A stretch of DNA of 36,408 nt from Rivularia sp. T60_A2020_040. GTDB taxonomy: Bacteria; Cyanobacteriota; Cyanobacteriia; Cyanobacteriales; Nostocaceae. The notes below the pieces were generated by a model. That model was given only the letters and a program-made list of their open reading frames with translations. It made no database searches and was not told the origin of the DNA. Numbering within the stretch: the stretch's first letter is position 1; every line of letters begins with the position of its first letter. Below are positions 18,241 to 27,330 of the stretch, in pieces. The position numbers and the translations under genes were made by a program. Location of the stretch: NCBI GenBank assembly GCA_015272215.1, contig JACYMD010000067.1:1-36408 (forward strand), given 5' to 3'.

Positions 18241-18795
18241 ATGGATAGCGAAAACCGCAAACGCTATCAAACTGCTATGGTATCAACTTATTATCCCGAC
18301 ACTTGTTTTCTTGACTATATTGTAATGCCAGATGGACTTGAGCAATCTTATGGCTCAGACCTACTGACAAAACTCCATAGTGGGAAGGTTTTTATGGTCA
18401 ATAGTCGCAGACGAAATGGACTAATACTATTTAAAGGTTATCACGCAGAGTTTGCCGGTCCCGGAGCGGCTGTGGGTGGTGATTATGATCGCGATTGTCT
18501 TCACGTATTACCCATCGGAAATGTTTCGTCAATGTTACTGACAACAAATTCATCCGAAGACCGTCAAAAGTCTTATTTAATTAGACGACAATGGATTAGA
18601 TTGATCAAGCAAATCACTGAAAATCCAGTTCCCCAGCAGCGAATTCAAAGGATTCTCGATCAATTTGAACAATATTTTCCACCAGAAGTTGTCACTCAGC
18701 TACCGAATGAAGCATTTGCTATGTTAGTCGGAGTTTTACCACAAACTGTAGCCATAGTGCGTCGTTTGGCTAATGGAGTAGATACCCTAAGTTAA
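18241..18795 (+). CDS. Conserved-looking hypothetical protein, 184 aa
   Basis: I do not recognise this protein. It is soluble with no signal peptide or membrane helix. The N-terminal half carries a glycine-rich stretch with FKGYHAEFAGPGAAVGGDYDRD at about residues 64-85. The C-terminal half is helical, ending in QRILDQFEQYF, then LPNEAFAMLVGVLPQTVAIVRR. Codon use looks like that of its neighbours and the frame is long and clean, so it is probably real. The ATG at 18241 has no clear Shine-Dalgarno; an alternative Met is at codon 13. The 820-bp AT-rich leader upstream suggests stand-alone regulation. Confidence 0.7.
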   Translation: MDSENRKRYQTAMVSTYYPDTCFLDYIVMPDGLEQSYGSDLLTKLHSGKVFMVNSRRRNGLILFKGYHAEFAGPGAAVGGDYDRDCLHVLPIGNVSSMLLTTNSSEDRQKSYLIRRQWIRLIKQITENPVPQQRIQRILDQFEQYFPPEVVTQLPNEAFAMLVGVLPQTVAIVRRLANGVDTLS

Positions 18796-19023
18796 AAAAA
18801 AATAAAATATATATATAGGGTAAAAACACTCTTGTTAAAAGTTAGAATGTTATAGTAAACTATTCTCAATTTGATTCAAATTTTGTTTAAATTTTATTTG
18901 ATTTTTATTTAATTTTGATTTAATTTTTATTTACTCCCGAACCGGCAGAAGATTACGGATAAAAAAACCCTCCTAGACGCAGAGAACACTTCTTGAAAGA
19001 GATAAAGCGGGATAGGAGTAATT

Positions 19024-20175
19024 TTAAATATTTTTCAAAGCAGTTTCAAATCGGTTTAAAGTGCGAGCATTTTCTGAGGGAGAACCTACAGTAATTCGCA
19101 ATCCTCCACCAGTCTCTCGTACTAAAGTACCAGATTTTTTCAGTTTTTGATGAAGATTTTTTAAAGCACTATTTGTTTGGTTGTCAAATTCTCCTTTCAG
19201 ACGTAGGAAAATAAAGTTGGCATCACTATCAGATATTTCTAATTCTGAATATTGAGATAAATTCTCAATTAACTTAGAACGCTCGCTCAAGGTTTGGGAA
19301 ATACACTCAAGTAAAAGCGAACGATTTTGCATAGCTATCAATGCAGCGGCGATGGAAAAACTTGGTAAATTATAAGGTAAGCGGACTTTTTCTAAGATAG
19401 CAATTATTTCAGGATGACCAATAGAGTAACCCACACGCATTGCAGCTAACCGAAAACCTTTGGAAAATGTCCGTAAAATCACCCAATTAGGATGTTGGGA
19501 TAATTCACTCGCTACAGTCTTTTGACTGAATTCAAAATAAGCTTCATCAATTACCACTAAAATATCGGAGGGTAAATTTCTTAACCATGACAATTCTGCT
19601 GTTGTTAAGCAATTACCCGTGGGAGAATTGGGATGGACGACAAAAACTGTTCTTACAGGTTGTTCTTGAGTCGTTTCTATGGCAATTGATGCTGCTTGCA
19701 AATCCATTGCAAAATTTGCGGAATTTCTCGGTATTGTAATTACCGGAATACCTAAAGCTTGTGCCAAAATTCCGTACATGGAGAAAGTTGGTTGAGCGAC
19801 TAAAACCGAGCCATTTCCTCCCAAACAGGTAGCTATTAGTATAGAACGGATTAGTTCATCTGAACCGTTACCGAGGGAGATATTATTACTTACAACAATG
19901 TTCGAGGAAATATTTGCTGATTGATTAACGTATTCACTAATTGCTTGCTTGAGTAAAGAATGTCCTCCATCTGGATAACGATTGGTTTCGATTAACTCTT
20001 TATAGCTCCACGCTAACTTTTCTTTTAACTCAGCAGGTAAATCGTAAGGACTTTCATTGGTATCGAGTTTATCCGATTCTATTGATTCTGATGAGATTGG
20101 AGTAGGTACACCAATACCGAGATGGGGTTTATAAGCTGCTAATTCTACTAAGTCAGTGCGGAGGAAGGAAAACAT
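19024..20175 (-). CDS. hisC: Histidinol-phosphate aminotransferase
   Basis: A PLP enzyme converting imidazole-acetol phosphate and glutamate to histidinol phosphate in histidine synthesis. Length is 383 residues. It has the family N-terminal KLDTNESPY (36-44), NSPTGN (183-188), the PLP-contacting Asp210 in [10 protein letters not shown], and the Schiff-base Lys239 in [16 protein letters not shown], with a C-terminal RITVG arginine. No other his gene is close, as usual in cyanobacteria where his genes are dispersed. A HisC paralogue acting on aromatic amino acids cannot be excluded. The start is at 20175, just inside a run of ATTTTAG heptamers. Confidence 0.9.
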   Translation of the reverse strand: MFSFLRTDLVELAAYKPHLGIGVPTPISSESIESDKLDTNESPYDLPAELKEKLAWSYKELIETNRYPDGGHSLLKQAISEYVNQSANISSNIVVSNNISLGNGSDELIRSILIATCLGGNGSVLVAQPTFSMYGILAQALGIPVITIPRNSANFAMDLQAASIAIETTQEQPVRTVFVVHPNSPTGNCLTTAELSWLRNLPSDILVVIDEAYFEFSQKTVASELSQHPNWVILRTFSKGFRLAAMRVGYSIGHPEIIAILEKVRLPYNLPSFSIAAALIAMQNRSLLLECISQTLSERSKLIENLSQYSELEISDSDANFIFLRLKGEFDNQTNSALKNLHQKLKKSGTLVRETGGGLRITVGSPSENARTLNRFETALKNI

Positions 20176-20185
20176 ATTAATTTTG

Positions 20186-20227
20186 GATTTTAGATTTTAG
20201 ATTTTAGATTTTAGATTTTAGATTTTG
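20186..20227. repeat. TTTTAGA tandem heptamer repeat
   Basis: Five to six tandem copies of GATTTTA lie immediately upstream of the hisC start codon. Confidence 0.9.
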
Positions 20228-20512
20228 AATTATGTCTAAATTGCAAAATTCTAGGTTACATCTCACTTAAGTACTTGTCCCAAAATTTAATTAAACATTT
20301 CGTTTAGATAGGGAGCGCTTATGTGACTGAGCAGTAAATATAATAAATATATAAATAATCAAGGCTTGACAAAAAATAAATAAAACTAAATATTTGTATC
20401 TAATTGTACCAAAAATTTTACCATTTAAAGGTTTCGGACATTAGGTAATTATAGCCAATACCAATATTTTAATGTGAGTTTGATCAAGTTTGATCAATAT
20501 AATTCCACAATC

Positions 20513-20576
20513 AGAAGTCGGATGTTTAGGTTAAATATCTTTTACAAAACACAATCATCGTCAAAACCCGACTTCT
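20513..20576. repeat. Palindromic AGAAGTCGGGTTTT repeat, copy 4
   Basis: Left arm AGAAGTCGGATGTTT and right arm AAAACCCGACTTCT. The outer nine bases pair perfectly, and the core contains AAATATCTTTTAC, the reverse form of the family core. Confidence 0.8.
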
Positions 20577-20599
20577 CGCGCCCCACCAAACAATTAGAA

Positions 20600-21229
20600 T
20601 CAGTTAACTGACAAAATCTTCAATGCCTGCCAAATTTCTGGGATTACATTACCTAAACTATGATTACTATTAAGTTCGATTAATTCTACCCAAGAACGTT
20701 GTTGAGCGAAATTTCGGCTAGCTTGAATGGGAATTACTTCATCTTGTTGCCCATGGAGGATAAGGGTAGGAATAGGGCGTTGCAAATTTTGTTCTTGATA
20801 TTGATTTGCGTCAATCAAGAAATCATAACTTAAAGGTAATTCTCGTTGTTCACCATAATGATATACCATGAGATACTTTTCCTGTTGCCAACGCTGCTTG
20901 ATATCTTGACCTAAAGTAGGCAACCAATGTGATAAAAATCCAAAAGCTGGAGCTAGTAATACTAAACGTTTTACCTGGGGAAATCTTTCTCCTATATGGG
21001 CTGCTGTTAAACCTCCTAAACTAGAACCAATAATTGTGACACTGCTATTTTGTGAAATATTCGCAGCAACTTGTTTTATCTGACGGCTAATTGTTAACCC
21101 AGAAAAATCGTCACAATTCAAATCGGGAATTTCCAGTTTGATTTGATTTTGAGCAAAGTATTCGAGTATGTACTTAGCTTTCGCAGAATTTGGACTCGAT
21201 GCAAAGCCGTGAAGGTAGATGTAGTCCAT
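20600..21229 (-). CDS. YqiA/YcfP-type alpha/beta-fold esterase
   Basis: A 209-residue alpha/beta hydrolase. The N-terminus MDYIYLHGFASSP with the oxyanion HGF is typical of the YqiA/UPF0227 family. The nucleophile elbow is GSSLGG (Ser70), and the probable acid and base are Asp163 in LHGQQDEVIP and His190 in SNHSLG, a complete triad. No signal peptide, so cytosolic. The natural substrate is unknown; family members hydrolyse short acyl esters. It lies 53 bp downstream of gor on the same strand, across a heptamer array, so it may be read from the gor promoter. Confidence 0.88.
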   Translation of the reverse strand: MDYIYLHGFASSPNSAKAKYILEYFAQNQIKLEIPDLNCDDFSGLTISRQIKQVAANISQNSSVTIIGSSLGGLTAAHIGERFPQVKRLVLLAPAFGFLSHWLPTLGQDIKQRWQQEKYLMVYHYGEQRELPLSYDFLIDANQYQEQNLQRPIPTLILHGQQDEVIPIQASRNFAQQRSWVELIELNSNHSLGNVIPEIWQALKILSVN

Positions 21230-21230
21230 C

Positions 21231-21262
21231 AGTTGACAGTTGACAGTTGACAGTTGACAGTT
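21231..21262. repeat. AGTTGAC tandem heptamer repeat
   Basis: Four tandem copies of AGTTGAC fill the gap between gor and the esterase gene. The same heptamer recurs at 29052-29077. Confidence 0.9.
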
Positions 21263-21282
21263 CCCTATTCCCTATTTACTGA

Positions 21283-22659
21283 TTACCGCAGCGTCACAAA
21301 TTCTTCAGCTGCTGAAGGGTGAATACCAACGGTAGCGTCAAAATCTTTTTTCGTTGCACCCATTTTAACAGCGATCGCCACACCTTGAATGATCTCAGCG
21401 GCATAGTCTCCTACCATATGAGCGCCTAAAACTTTATCAGTTTCGACATCTACAACTAATTTCATCATTGTTCTTTCTTCTTGCTGTGGCAAAGTATAGA
21501 ACATAGGACGAAACCGGGTGCGATAAATCTTAACTTTATCTTCTCCAAATTTTTCCTTAGCTTCGGTTTCTGTTAATCCTACTGTTGCCGCTTCGGGTGA
21601 GGTAAATACGGCTGTGGCGACATTTTCATGACTAAAAACACGTTTCATATTACCGTATTCACTATCAGCAAAAGCTCTACCTTCACCAATCGCCACCGGA
21701 GTTAAATTAATTCTGTCAGTAACATCACCTACAGCAAAAATATGTGAGTGATTAGTTTGACTGTATTCGTTAACGGCGATCGCGTTAGTGGTGCCGTAAC
21801 CATGTCCCTCTTCTACACTGGAAACTAAATCCACTCCAGCTTTGTCTAAACCCAGTCCTTCTACGTTAGGAAGGCGACCTGTTGCAGCTAATAATACATC
21901 GGCTGTGATTGCTTCCTCTTCCCCAGATAAGTTGATTTTTAAGCCTTGAGAAACCTTTTCTATAGATGTGATTTCAGTATTGTTAATTATCCGAATACCA
22001 TGATTTACCATTCCTTCCTGAATGCCGGTACGAATATCCTCGTCAAAACCTTTCAAAATCATCTTGCCACGGATTATTTGAGTCACTTCACAACCCAAAC
22101 CGCGCATAATGCAAGCGAATTCCGAACCTATATAACCAGCCCCAATCACGGCAATATGCTGGGGTTTTTCTTTGAGGTGAAAAATCTCATTAGAAGTAAT
22201 TGCATATTCCATCCCTGGTATATCAGGTTTACTCGGTTTTCCACCAACAGCAATCAAAATTTTATCCGCAGTAACTTTACGTCCATCAACTTCTATAGTA
22301 TGCTCGTCAATCAAAGCAGCACGACTTAGAATTAATTCGACTCCTGCTTTCTCCAATAAACTGATGTGCAGCGCCGATAATCTTCTGACTTCCTTATCTA
22401 TAGATGTGATAAACTTTTCCCAATCTAACTCAGTATCGCCGACATTCCAACCATAACCTGCGGCACTTGCAAAGAGTGAGGGAAAGTGAGAAGCATAAAC
22501 CATGAGTTTTTTGGGAACGCAGCCACGGATAACACAAGTACCACCTACCAAATCGAATTCGGCGATCGCCACTTTTGCTCCATAGCCAGCAGCTCGTTTG
22601 GAAGCTGATAAACCTCCAGAACCGGCACCAATTACAAACAAATCGTAATCATAATTCAT
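21283..22659 (-). CDS. gor: Glutathione-disulfide reductase
   Basis: A 458-residue flavoprotein that reduces GSSG with NADPH. FAD-binding GAGSGG at 11-16; redox disulfide Cys42/Cys47 in GGTCVIRGCVPKK; second nucleotide-binding motif GAGYIGSEF at 173-181; C-terminal His447/Glu452 in GIHPSAAEE, completing the active site across the dimer. After the second beta strand it reads QIIRGKMILKGFD: Arg197 and Lys203 sit where E. coli Gor has the two NADPH-phosphate arginines, so NADPH use is expected. A divergent paralogue lies immediately upstream on the same strand, 309 bp away. Confidence 0.93.
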   Translation of the reverse strand: MNYDYDLFVIGAGSGGLSASKRAAGYGAKVAIAEFDLVGGTCVIRGCVPKKLMVYASHFPSLFASAAGYGWNVGDTELDWEKFITSIDKEVRRLSALHISLLEKAGVELILSRAALIDEHTIEVDGRKVTADKILIAVGGKPSKPDIPGMEYAITSNEIFHLKEKPQHIAVIGAGYIGSEFACIMRGLGCEVTQIIRGKMILKGFDEDIRTGIQEGMVNHGIRIINNTEITSIEKVSQGLKINLSGEEEAITADVLLAATGRLPNVEGLGLDKAGVDLVSSVEEGHGYGTTNAIAVNEYSQTNHSHIFAVGDVTDRINLTPVAIGEGRAFADSEYGNMKRVFSHENVATAVFTSPEAATVGLTETEAKEKFGEDKVKIYRTRFRPMFYTLPQQEERTMMKLVVDVETDKVLGAHMVGDYAAEIIQGVAIAVKMGATKKDFDATVGIHPSAAEEFVTLR

Positions 22660-22968
22660 AATTTTTAGCGTCTTTTTTGCAACAAATAAATTTACTTAAG
22701 TTACGTACATTTACAGACAATGGGAGGTGAATTCGACGTTGACTTATCAATTACCTTTGATTAGGCAGTCCCAATAAAAAACAATTTACACCACCAATTG
22801 TCTAAGTCTTAATATTTCTTCCCACTGCCGATTGCCGACTGCCGACTGCCAGACTTAGAAGTCAGAAGGGAAGCAAAGCTGTATTTTTGCTGTTAATTGA
22901 GAAGTCGGATTATGTTAGAGATATTTAAGGCAAAAAGCCCGACTTCTTGGTGTTGTCTTATTCTCGAT
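22660..22968. other. Spacer between the two reductase genes
   Basis: About 310 bases holding a TGCCGAC heptamer run (about 22824-22852) and palindromic repeat copy 5 (22900-22947). No gene is seen. Confidence 0.7.
22900..22947. repeat. Palindromic AGAAGTCGGGTTTT repeat, copy 5 (short)
   Basis: AGAAGTCGG and CCGACTTCT arms with a core GAGATATTTAAGG. At 48 bp it is the shortest copy, lying just beyond the stop of the upstream reductase paralogue. Confidence 0.8.
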
Positions 22969-24315
22969 CTAATTTAACGTGAGGAATTCCTCAGCACTAG
23001 TGGGATGAATACCAATAGCAGAGTCTAAATCTTCTTTAGTAATACCTTTACGAAATGCCACACCAAGAGATTGAATGATATCGGCTGCATTTTCTCCTAA
23101 CATATGAACTCCGATGACTCGCTCGGATTCACCCTCAACAACGACTTTGATGATTGCTTGCTCTTCTGAGCGGGCGAATTGCGTCATTAATGGTTGAAAG
23201 CGATCGCAATAGGATTTTACCGAATCGCCAAATTTTTCGCGGGCTTGATTTTCAGTCATACCTATACTAGCTATTTCCGGACGAGCAAAAACAGCAGAAG
23301 GCACATCACCATAATTTACAGTTTGCGGTTTATTTGCAAAAACAGTATTGACAAAAGCAACAGCTTCTGATTTTGCTACAGGAGTTAACTGCAAACGGTT
23401 AGTACAATCTCCAACAGCGTAAATATTGTCCTGACTAGTGCGACTATATTCGTCTACTTCGATAGCACCTTTTTCAGCGATTTTGACTTGAGCGTTATCT
23501 AAATCGAGATTCTTGGTATTGGGAGTGCGTCCGGTAGCGACTAAAATACTATCGGCGGCAATAGTTTTTTTATATTTACCACTGACAGTTAACAGCCAGC
23601 CCTCTTCATAATGTTTAATATGAGTAGCGGTACTGTTGTTAATAAATTTAATTCCCCGTTGAGATAAACTTTCTTGAAGGCTTTGACGAATATGATCATC
23701 AAAGCCTTCTAAAATTGTTTCATCCCTGTCAACAACAGTGACTCGACAACCCAAAGCATTCATCATGCTAGAAAATTCTACACCAATGTAACCGCCACCA
23801 ATAATTGCCAAACGTTTTGGTAAATAGGGTAAATGGAACATTTCGCGGGAAGTAATCGCGTATTCAATACCCGGAATATCCGGAATAAAAGGACGCGCAC
23901 CAACAGCAATTAAAATTTTATCGGCAGTGATTTTAGATTCGTTGACTTTGATTGTGTGAGCATCAACAAAAGTAGCATGACCGCGTAATAAAGTAATGCC
24001 ACTTTTTTGAAATTTTTCCTGATAGGAGCGATTAATACTGTCTATATGCTTGTGTACCGACTGGATAAACTGCGTCCAATCGAAATGCGATGAAATTTTA
24101 CTCCAGCCATAGTCAGTTGCAAATTTATTATGTAGAGCGAAGTCAGCGGCATAGACAATTAACTTTTTGGGGATACAACCGCGATTCAAGCAAGTACCAC
24201 CAAGGGCTTCTTGTTCGGCGATGGCTACACGCACACCCAAGGAAGCAGCTTTTTTCGCCGCAGCCGCACCAGCAGAACCAGCACCCATTATAAATAAATC
24301 GTAATCGTATGTCAT
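22969..24315 (-). CDS. Glutathione-reductase-like flavoprotein, divergent paralogue
   Basis: Closely related to gor next door. It has the FAD motif GAGSAG, the redox disulfide in GGTCLNRGCIPKK, GGGYIGVEF and the C-terminal GIHPTSAEE, so the catalytic parts are intact. The frame opens at 24372 with a GTG, but the Met at 24315 begins MTYDYDLF, matching gor's MNYDYDLF, and gives 448 residues, so I prefer it. After the second dinucleotide-fold beta strand it reads VVDRDETILEGFD: an Asp precedes the conserved Arg, and Glu replaces gor's Lys203. Acidic residues there favour NADH over NADPH, so cofactor or role may differ. Substrate is not known. Confidence 0.85.
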   Translation of the reverse strand: MTYDYDLFIMGAGSAGAAAAKKAASLGVRVAIAEQEALGGTCLNRGCIPKKLIVYAADFALHNKFATDYGWSKISSHFDWTQFIQSVHKHIDSINRSYQEKFQKSGITLLRGHATFVDAHTIKVNESKITADKILIAVGARPFIPDIPGIEYAITSREMFHLPYLPKRLAIIGGGYIGVEFSSMMNALGCRVTVVDRDETILEGFDDHIRQSLQESLSQRGIKFINNSTATHIKHYEEGWLLTVSGKYKKTIAADSILVATGRTPNTKNLDLDNAQVKIAEKGAIEVDEYSRTSQDNIYAVGDCTNRLQLTPVAKSEAVAFVNTVFANKPQTVNYGDVPSAVFARPEIASIGMTENQAREKFGDSVKSYCDRFQPLMTQFARSEEQAIIKVVVEGESERVIGVHMLGENAADIIQSLGVAFRKGITKEDLDSAIGIHPTSAEEFLTLN

Positions 24316-24665
24316 AGCTGTGGAGAATTTGAATTGCTTATTTGATGAATGAAGAAGTTCTATTTTGACCACTTCATGCGGTCAGTTTATCCACCGCTGT
24401 GCGAGAGCGATGTACCGCTGATTGCTTTGAGGCTGTAATTGTAATTAATCTTAATTGTATAGATATTTCCTCAAAATTCAGAATTTTATCGATAAAATTA
24501 TGTTTTTTTTATGGGCGTTTCTTATTTTGTCAGCTATAAAAGTTTTTATGAAAAAGATGCATATCTTCTGATGAGCAATACTGCAACTGTCTTTAGGATG
24601 AGATTTTTATTGTTTTTGCATATTGATGCATAAATGAATTGAATACACCTCATATACAAATTCTT

Positions 24666-24681
24666 TGTGATGAGAATCACA
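24666..24681. promoter_or_regulatory. Perfect CRP-family site TGTGA-N6-TCACA
   Basis: TGTGATGAGAATCACA is a full match to the palindrome bound by E. coli CRP and by cyanobacterial cAMP receptor proteins (SyCRP1, AnCrpA). A match is expected about 0.04 times by chance in a window of this size and base composition. The centre is about 73 bp upstream of the inferred start of the candidate sRNA, a spacing used by class I CRP activation. Alternatively it could act about 350 bp upstream of the reductase paralogue. Confidence 0.6.
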
Positions 24682-24746
24682 GGCATTGATGATTAAGATC
24701 CTGGGAATATTCAAGGTAGATAAGCATAATTATATATAACTGAACT

Positions 24747-24814
24747 CTAGCCGAGTCATTAATAGGGAACACACTAATAGCCGACATCCTTGATTAGAGG
24801 ATTGTCGGTTTTTT
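24747..24814 (+). ncRNA. Candidate small RNA between TATA box and terminator
   Basis: A TATATATAAC -10-like element (24731-24740) is followed by about 68 nt with no ORF, ending in an intrinsic terminator. The nearest plus-strand gene downstream (rlmD) is over 1.1 kb away, so the terminator is not explained by a known transcript. The start is inferred by spacing only. No known family (Yfr1, Yfr2, 6S) was recognised. Confidence 0.4.
24781..24814 (+). terminator. Intrinsic terminator with no gene in front
   Basis: Stem CCGACATCCT / AGGATTGTCGG (24781-24808, one bulged T) around a 7-nt loop, followed by TTTTTT. Its polarity is plus strand. Confidence 0.75.
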
Positions 24815-24867
24815 GTATTCATATGTATTGGACTCAAGAGCATGGGGTATAGGAGTAGTTCGGGACT

Positions 24868-24893
24868 AATCTAAAATCTAAAATCTAAAATCC
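24868..24893. repeat. AATCTAA tandem heptamer repeat
   Basis: Three to four copies of AATCTAA, the complement of the family seen before hisC and after the DUF4335 gene. Confidence 0.85.
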
Positions 24894-25099
24894 TACAACT
24901 CCTAACAGATAATTAAAAAAGTTTCCCCACGACTTGTTACTAACTGGACAGAGATTCTGCCGTAGCCACTACCAAGCGTAGGGAAGTTAAATCGGTATTT
25001 TATTTAAAGTGTCTTTCCGATATCCCATCAAAGTTCTATTAAAGGGATTTATCACAGATGACGGGATAAGTGGGAAAATAACGGCGAATCCCTACTCAA

Positions 25100-25585
25100 T
25101 TAAGACATAGCTTGAATGATAAAATCAAAGTAAGGAGCAGCTTGCAATGCATCTTCGGCACTTAGTAAATCAATGCTTGCTTCCTTTAACCCCTTAATAG
25201 CTTCTACCATTCCGGGTACGGGAACTCCTAATGAATTATACATTTCCTTGACTCCAATTAAGCCAATTTTTTCAATTGGTTCTTTATCCCCAGCCAGTAT
25301 TCCATAGGTGATTAAACGCAAATACCAACCATAATCGCGGATACACAGCGCTCGTTCCCGTTGACCATAAGCATTACCACCTGGTGCAATAAAGTCAGGA
25401 CGCTTTTGCCATAGTGTTTTAGTAGCTTGTTCAACGATCTTTTTTTCATTTTCAGTTAGGGTATTGACAATTCGCAACCGTTGCTCTCCAGTTTGCAAAT
25501 AGTCTTTAATATTTTTAAGTTCACCACTGCTCGGATAACGCAGTTCGTCGTCGGCTTGGAGAATAACTTGGCTTACTACACTCAT
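25100..25585 (-). CDS. apcD: Allophycocyanin-B alpha-type subunit ApcD
   Basis: A phycobilisome core protein that acts as a terminal energy emitter, notably towards photosystem I. Length is 161 residues, as for ApcD. The phycocyanobilin attachment cysteine is Cys81 in [17 protein letters not shown]. The N-terminus [18 protein letters not shown] and the C-terminus [10 protein letters not shown] distinguish it from ApcA (which starts MSIVTKSIVNAD). The lone position, away from an apcABC operon, also fits apcD. Tandem TATCAGT repeats lie just upstream. Confidence 0.93.
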   Translation of the reverse strand: MSVVSQVILQADDELRYPSSGELKNIKDYLQTGEQRLRIVNTLTENEKKIVEQATKTLWQKRPDFIAPGGNAYGQRERALCIRDYGWYLRLITYGILAGDKEPIEKIGLIGVKEMYNSLGVPVPGMVEAIKGLKEASIDLLSAEDALQAAPYFDFIIQAMS

Positions 25586-25947
25586 GATTTTTTTTTAAAG
25601 AAAGTGCGATTTATCAGTTATCAGTTATCAGTTATCAGTCTCCTTACTCGGTGTATGGTCGGAGATTAGATCGGGAGCATATCAATAGATAATTGTTTAC
25701 TGTTCACTGTTAACTGATTTAATTATTACTGTTAGTTTAGCGACTTAGGTACCCAGAAGGGAAGAGGGGATGGGAAGATGGGGAGATTGGGGGATATTAA
25801 TTGATTATTGATGATTATTAATTAATGATTGCCGGCAAATCCTAGTCGAGCAGTGGCTCCAAAATCTCAAATCCTCAACTCAAGCTCCTAGATTTATTAT
25901 GGGGTCAATCCAAAATTCAAAATTTAAAATCCAAAATTGTTTGACTG
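25586..25947. other. Divergent apcD / rlmD intergenic region
   Basis: About 360 bases with a TATCAGT array (25612-25639), a purine-rich stretch (GGGAAGAGGGGATGGG type, about 25757-25796) and degenerate CAAAATTCAAAAT repeats just before rlmD. No gene or clear promoter is seen. Confidence 0.55.
25612..25639. repeat. TATCAGT tandem heptamer repeat
   Basis: Four perfect head-to-tail copies about 27 bp upstream of the apcD start codon. Confidence 0.9.
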
Positions 25948-27330
25948 ATGGCTAAAACAAGGTGGAAGCAGGGCGACTTGGTTGAAACGGAAATTACTGA
26001 TTTGAGTGATACGGGTGATGGTGTAGGGCGAATCGATCAACTGGTGGTGTTTGTACCCGATACTGTACCTGGCGATGGTGTTGTTGTGCGTTTGGTAAAT
26101 GTCAAGCCCAAATACGCATTCGCCAAAGTTAAAGAATTATTACAACCATCGCCTCATCGTATCAGACCGGCTTGCATTGTTGCGGATAAATGTGGTGGCT
26201 GTCAGTGGCAGCATATTAATTATCAGTACCAATTAGCAGCTAAACGTAAAGCAGTGATTCAAGCTTTACAAAAAATTGGTGGTTTTACACAACCGCGAGT
26301 CGATGAGGTACTAACTGCGGGTGAACCATTAGACTACCGCAATAAAGCTACTTACCCGGTGGGAATATCTTCGAGTGGGGGTGTAATCGCGGGTTACTAC
26401 CAAAAATCTTCTCATCAGATAGTCAATTTAAATCAATGTCCGGTGCAGGATTCGCGGTTAAATCCTTTTTTAACCCAGATAAAACAAGATATCGAATCTA
26501 ATGGTTGGGAGATTTATCACGAAGGTAGCCATAGCGGGATCATTCGTCATCTTGGTTTACGTATCGGTCGCCGTACTGGGGAAGTATTGTTGACCTTGGT
26601 GGTAAAAGATTGGATTTTACCAGGAATTGAACAACAAGCACAAGAGTGGTTAGACCACTATCCCCCATTAGTGGGAGTGATGTTAAACCAGAATGGCGAT
26701 CGCACAAATGTGATTTTTGGTAACGAAACTCGACTGATAGCTGGAAGTTCTGATTTGAAAGAAGAATTTGCTGATTTAAAATGGAAAATCAGAGCCGAAA
26801 CATTTTTCCAAGTAAATACTGAAACCGCCGAGGCATTATTATACGAAATTCAATCGGAATTAAATTTACAAGGTAAGGAAATATTAGTAGATGCTTATTG
26901 TGGTATCGGAACTTTAACTTTACCGCTCGCAAAACAAGTACATCTTGCTATTGGTTTGGAAATACAAGAACACTCTGTAGCTGCTGCCCAAATAAATGCT
27001 CAGTATAATCACATAAACAACGTGACGTTCCATTGGGGAAAGGTAGAAGAATTACTGTCTCGAATATCTTCTAAACCAGATATTGTTATACTTGACCCAC
27101 CAAGGAAAGGATGCGAACCCAGTGTAATCGAAACTTTACGCAAAGTAAAACCGGCTCGTATTGTTTATGTGAGTTGTAAAGCAGCAACACTTGCTCGCGA
27201 CTTAAAGCAACTTTGTCAAGATGATTTATATACTTTGTCGCGAGTACAACCGGCTGATTTTTTTCCTCAAACAGCTCATGTAGAAGTAGCAGCATTTCTT
27301 GTCCGATCAAACTTAGTCAAAGATACTTAG
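25948..27330 (+). CDS. rlmD: 23S rRNA (uracil-C5)-methyltransferase, RlmD/TrmA family
   Basis: A SAM-dependent RNA m5U methyltransferase of 460 residues. It has an N-terminal TRAM RNA-binding domain (about 1-65), then four cysteines for a [4Fe-4S] cluster (Cys76, Cys82, Cys85, Cys164), the SAM motif VDAYCGIGTLTLPLA (314-328), DPPRKG (383-388), and catalytic Cys410 in VYVSCKAATLARD. The TRAM domain plus the iron-sulfur cluster point to the RlmD (RumA) branch. The exact target (U1939, U747 or both) cannot be decided from sequence alone. Single gene, plus strand. Confidence 0.9.
   Translation: MAKTRWKQGDLVETEITDLSDTGDGVGRIDQLVVFVPDTVPGDGVVVRLVNVKPKYAFAKVKELLQPSPHRIRPACIVADKCGGCQWQHINYQYQLAAKRKAVIQALQKIGGFTQPRVDEVLTAGEPLDYRNKATYPVGISSSGGVIAGYYQKSSHQIVNLNQCPVQDSRLNPFLTQIKQDIESNGWEIYHEGSHSGIIRHLGLRIGRRTGEVLLTLVVKDWILPGIEQQAQEWLDHYPPLVGVMLNQNGDRTNVIFGNETRLIAGSSDLKEEFADLKWKIRAETFFQVNTETAEALLYEIQSELNLQGKEILVDAYCGIGTLTLPLAKQVHLAIGLEIQEHSVAAAQINAQYNHINNVTFHWGKVEELLSRISSKPDIVILDPPRKGCEPSVIETLRKVKPARIVYVSCKAATLARDLKQLCQDDLYTLSRVQPADFFPQTAHVEVAAFLVRSNLVKDT

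Larger units (their letters stand above)
20176..20599. other. Intergenic between the esterase and hisC
   Basis: About 420 bases holding a heptamer array (20186-20227) and palindromic repeat copy 4 (20513-20576). A short direct repeat GTTTGATCAA lies near 20478-20497. No gene is seen. Confidence 0.65.
24316..25099. other. Intergenic region with CRP-type site and candidate sRNA
   Basis: About 780 bases between the reductase paralogue and apcD, both on the minus strand. It has no protein-coding candidate. It carries the CRP-type site, promoter-like TATA and terminator described separately, plus an AATCTAA heptamer run (24868-24893). The remaining 200 bases before apcD's stop show nothing clear. 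Confidence 0.6.

Noticed and set aside
18783-18822. Hairpin after the 184-aa gene (TACCCTA / TAGGGTA)
   Set aside because: A 7-bp stem with a 26-nt AT loop and no U-tract; too weak to call a terminator.
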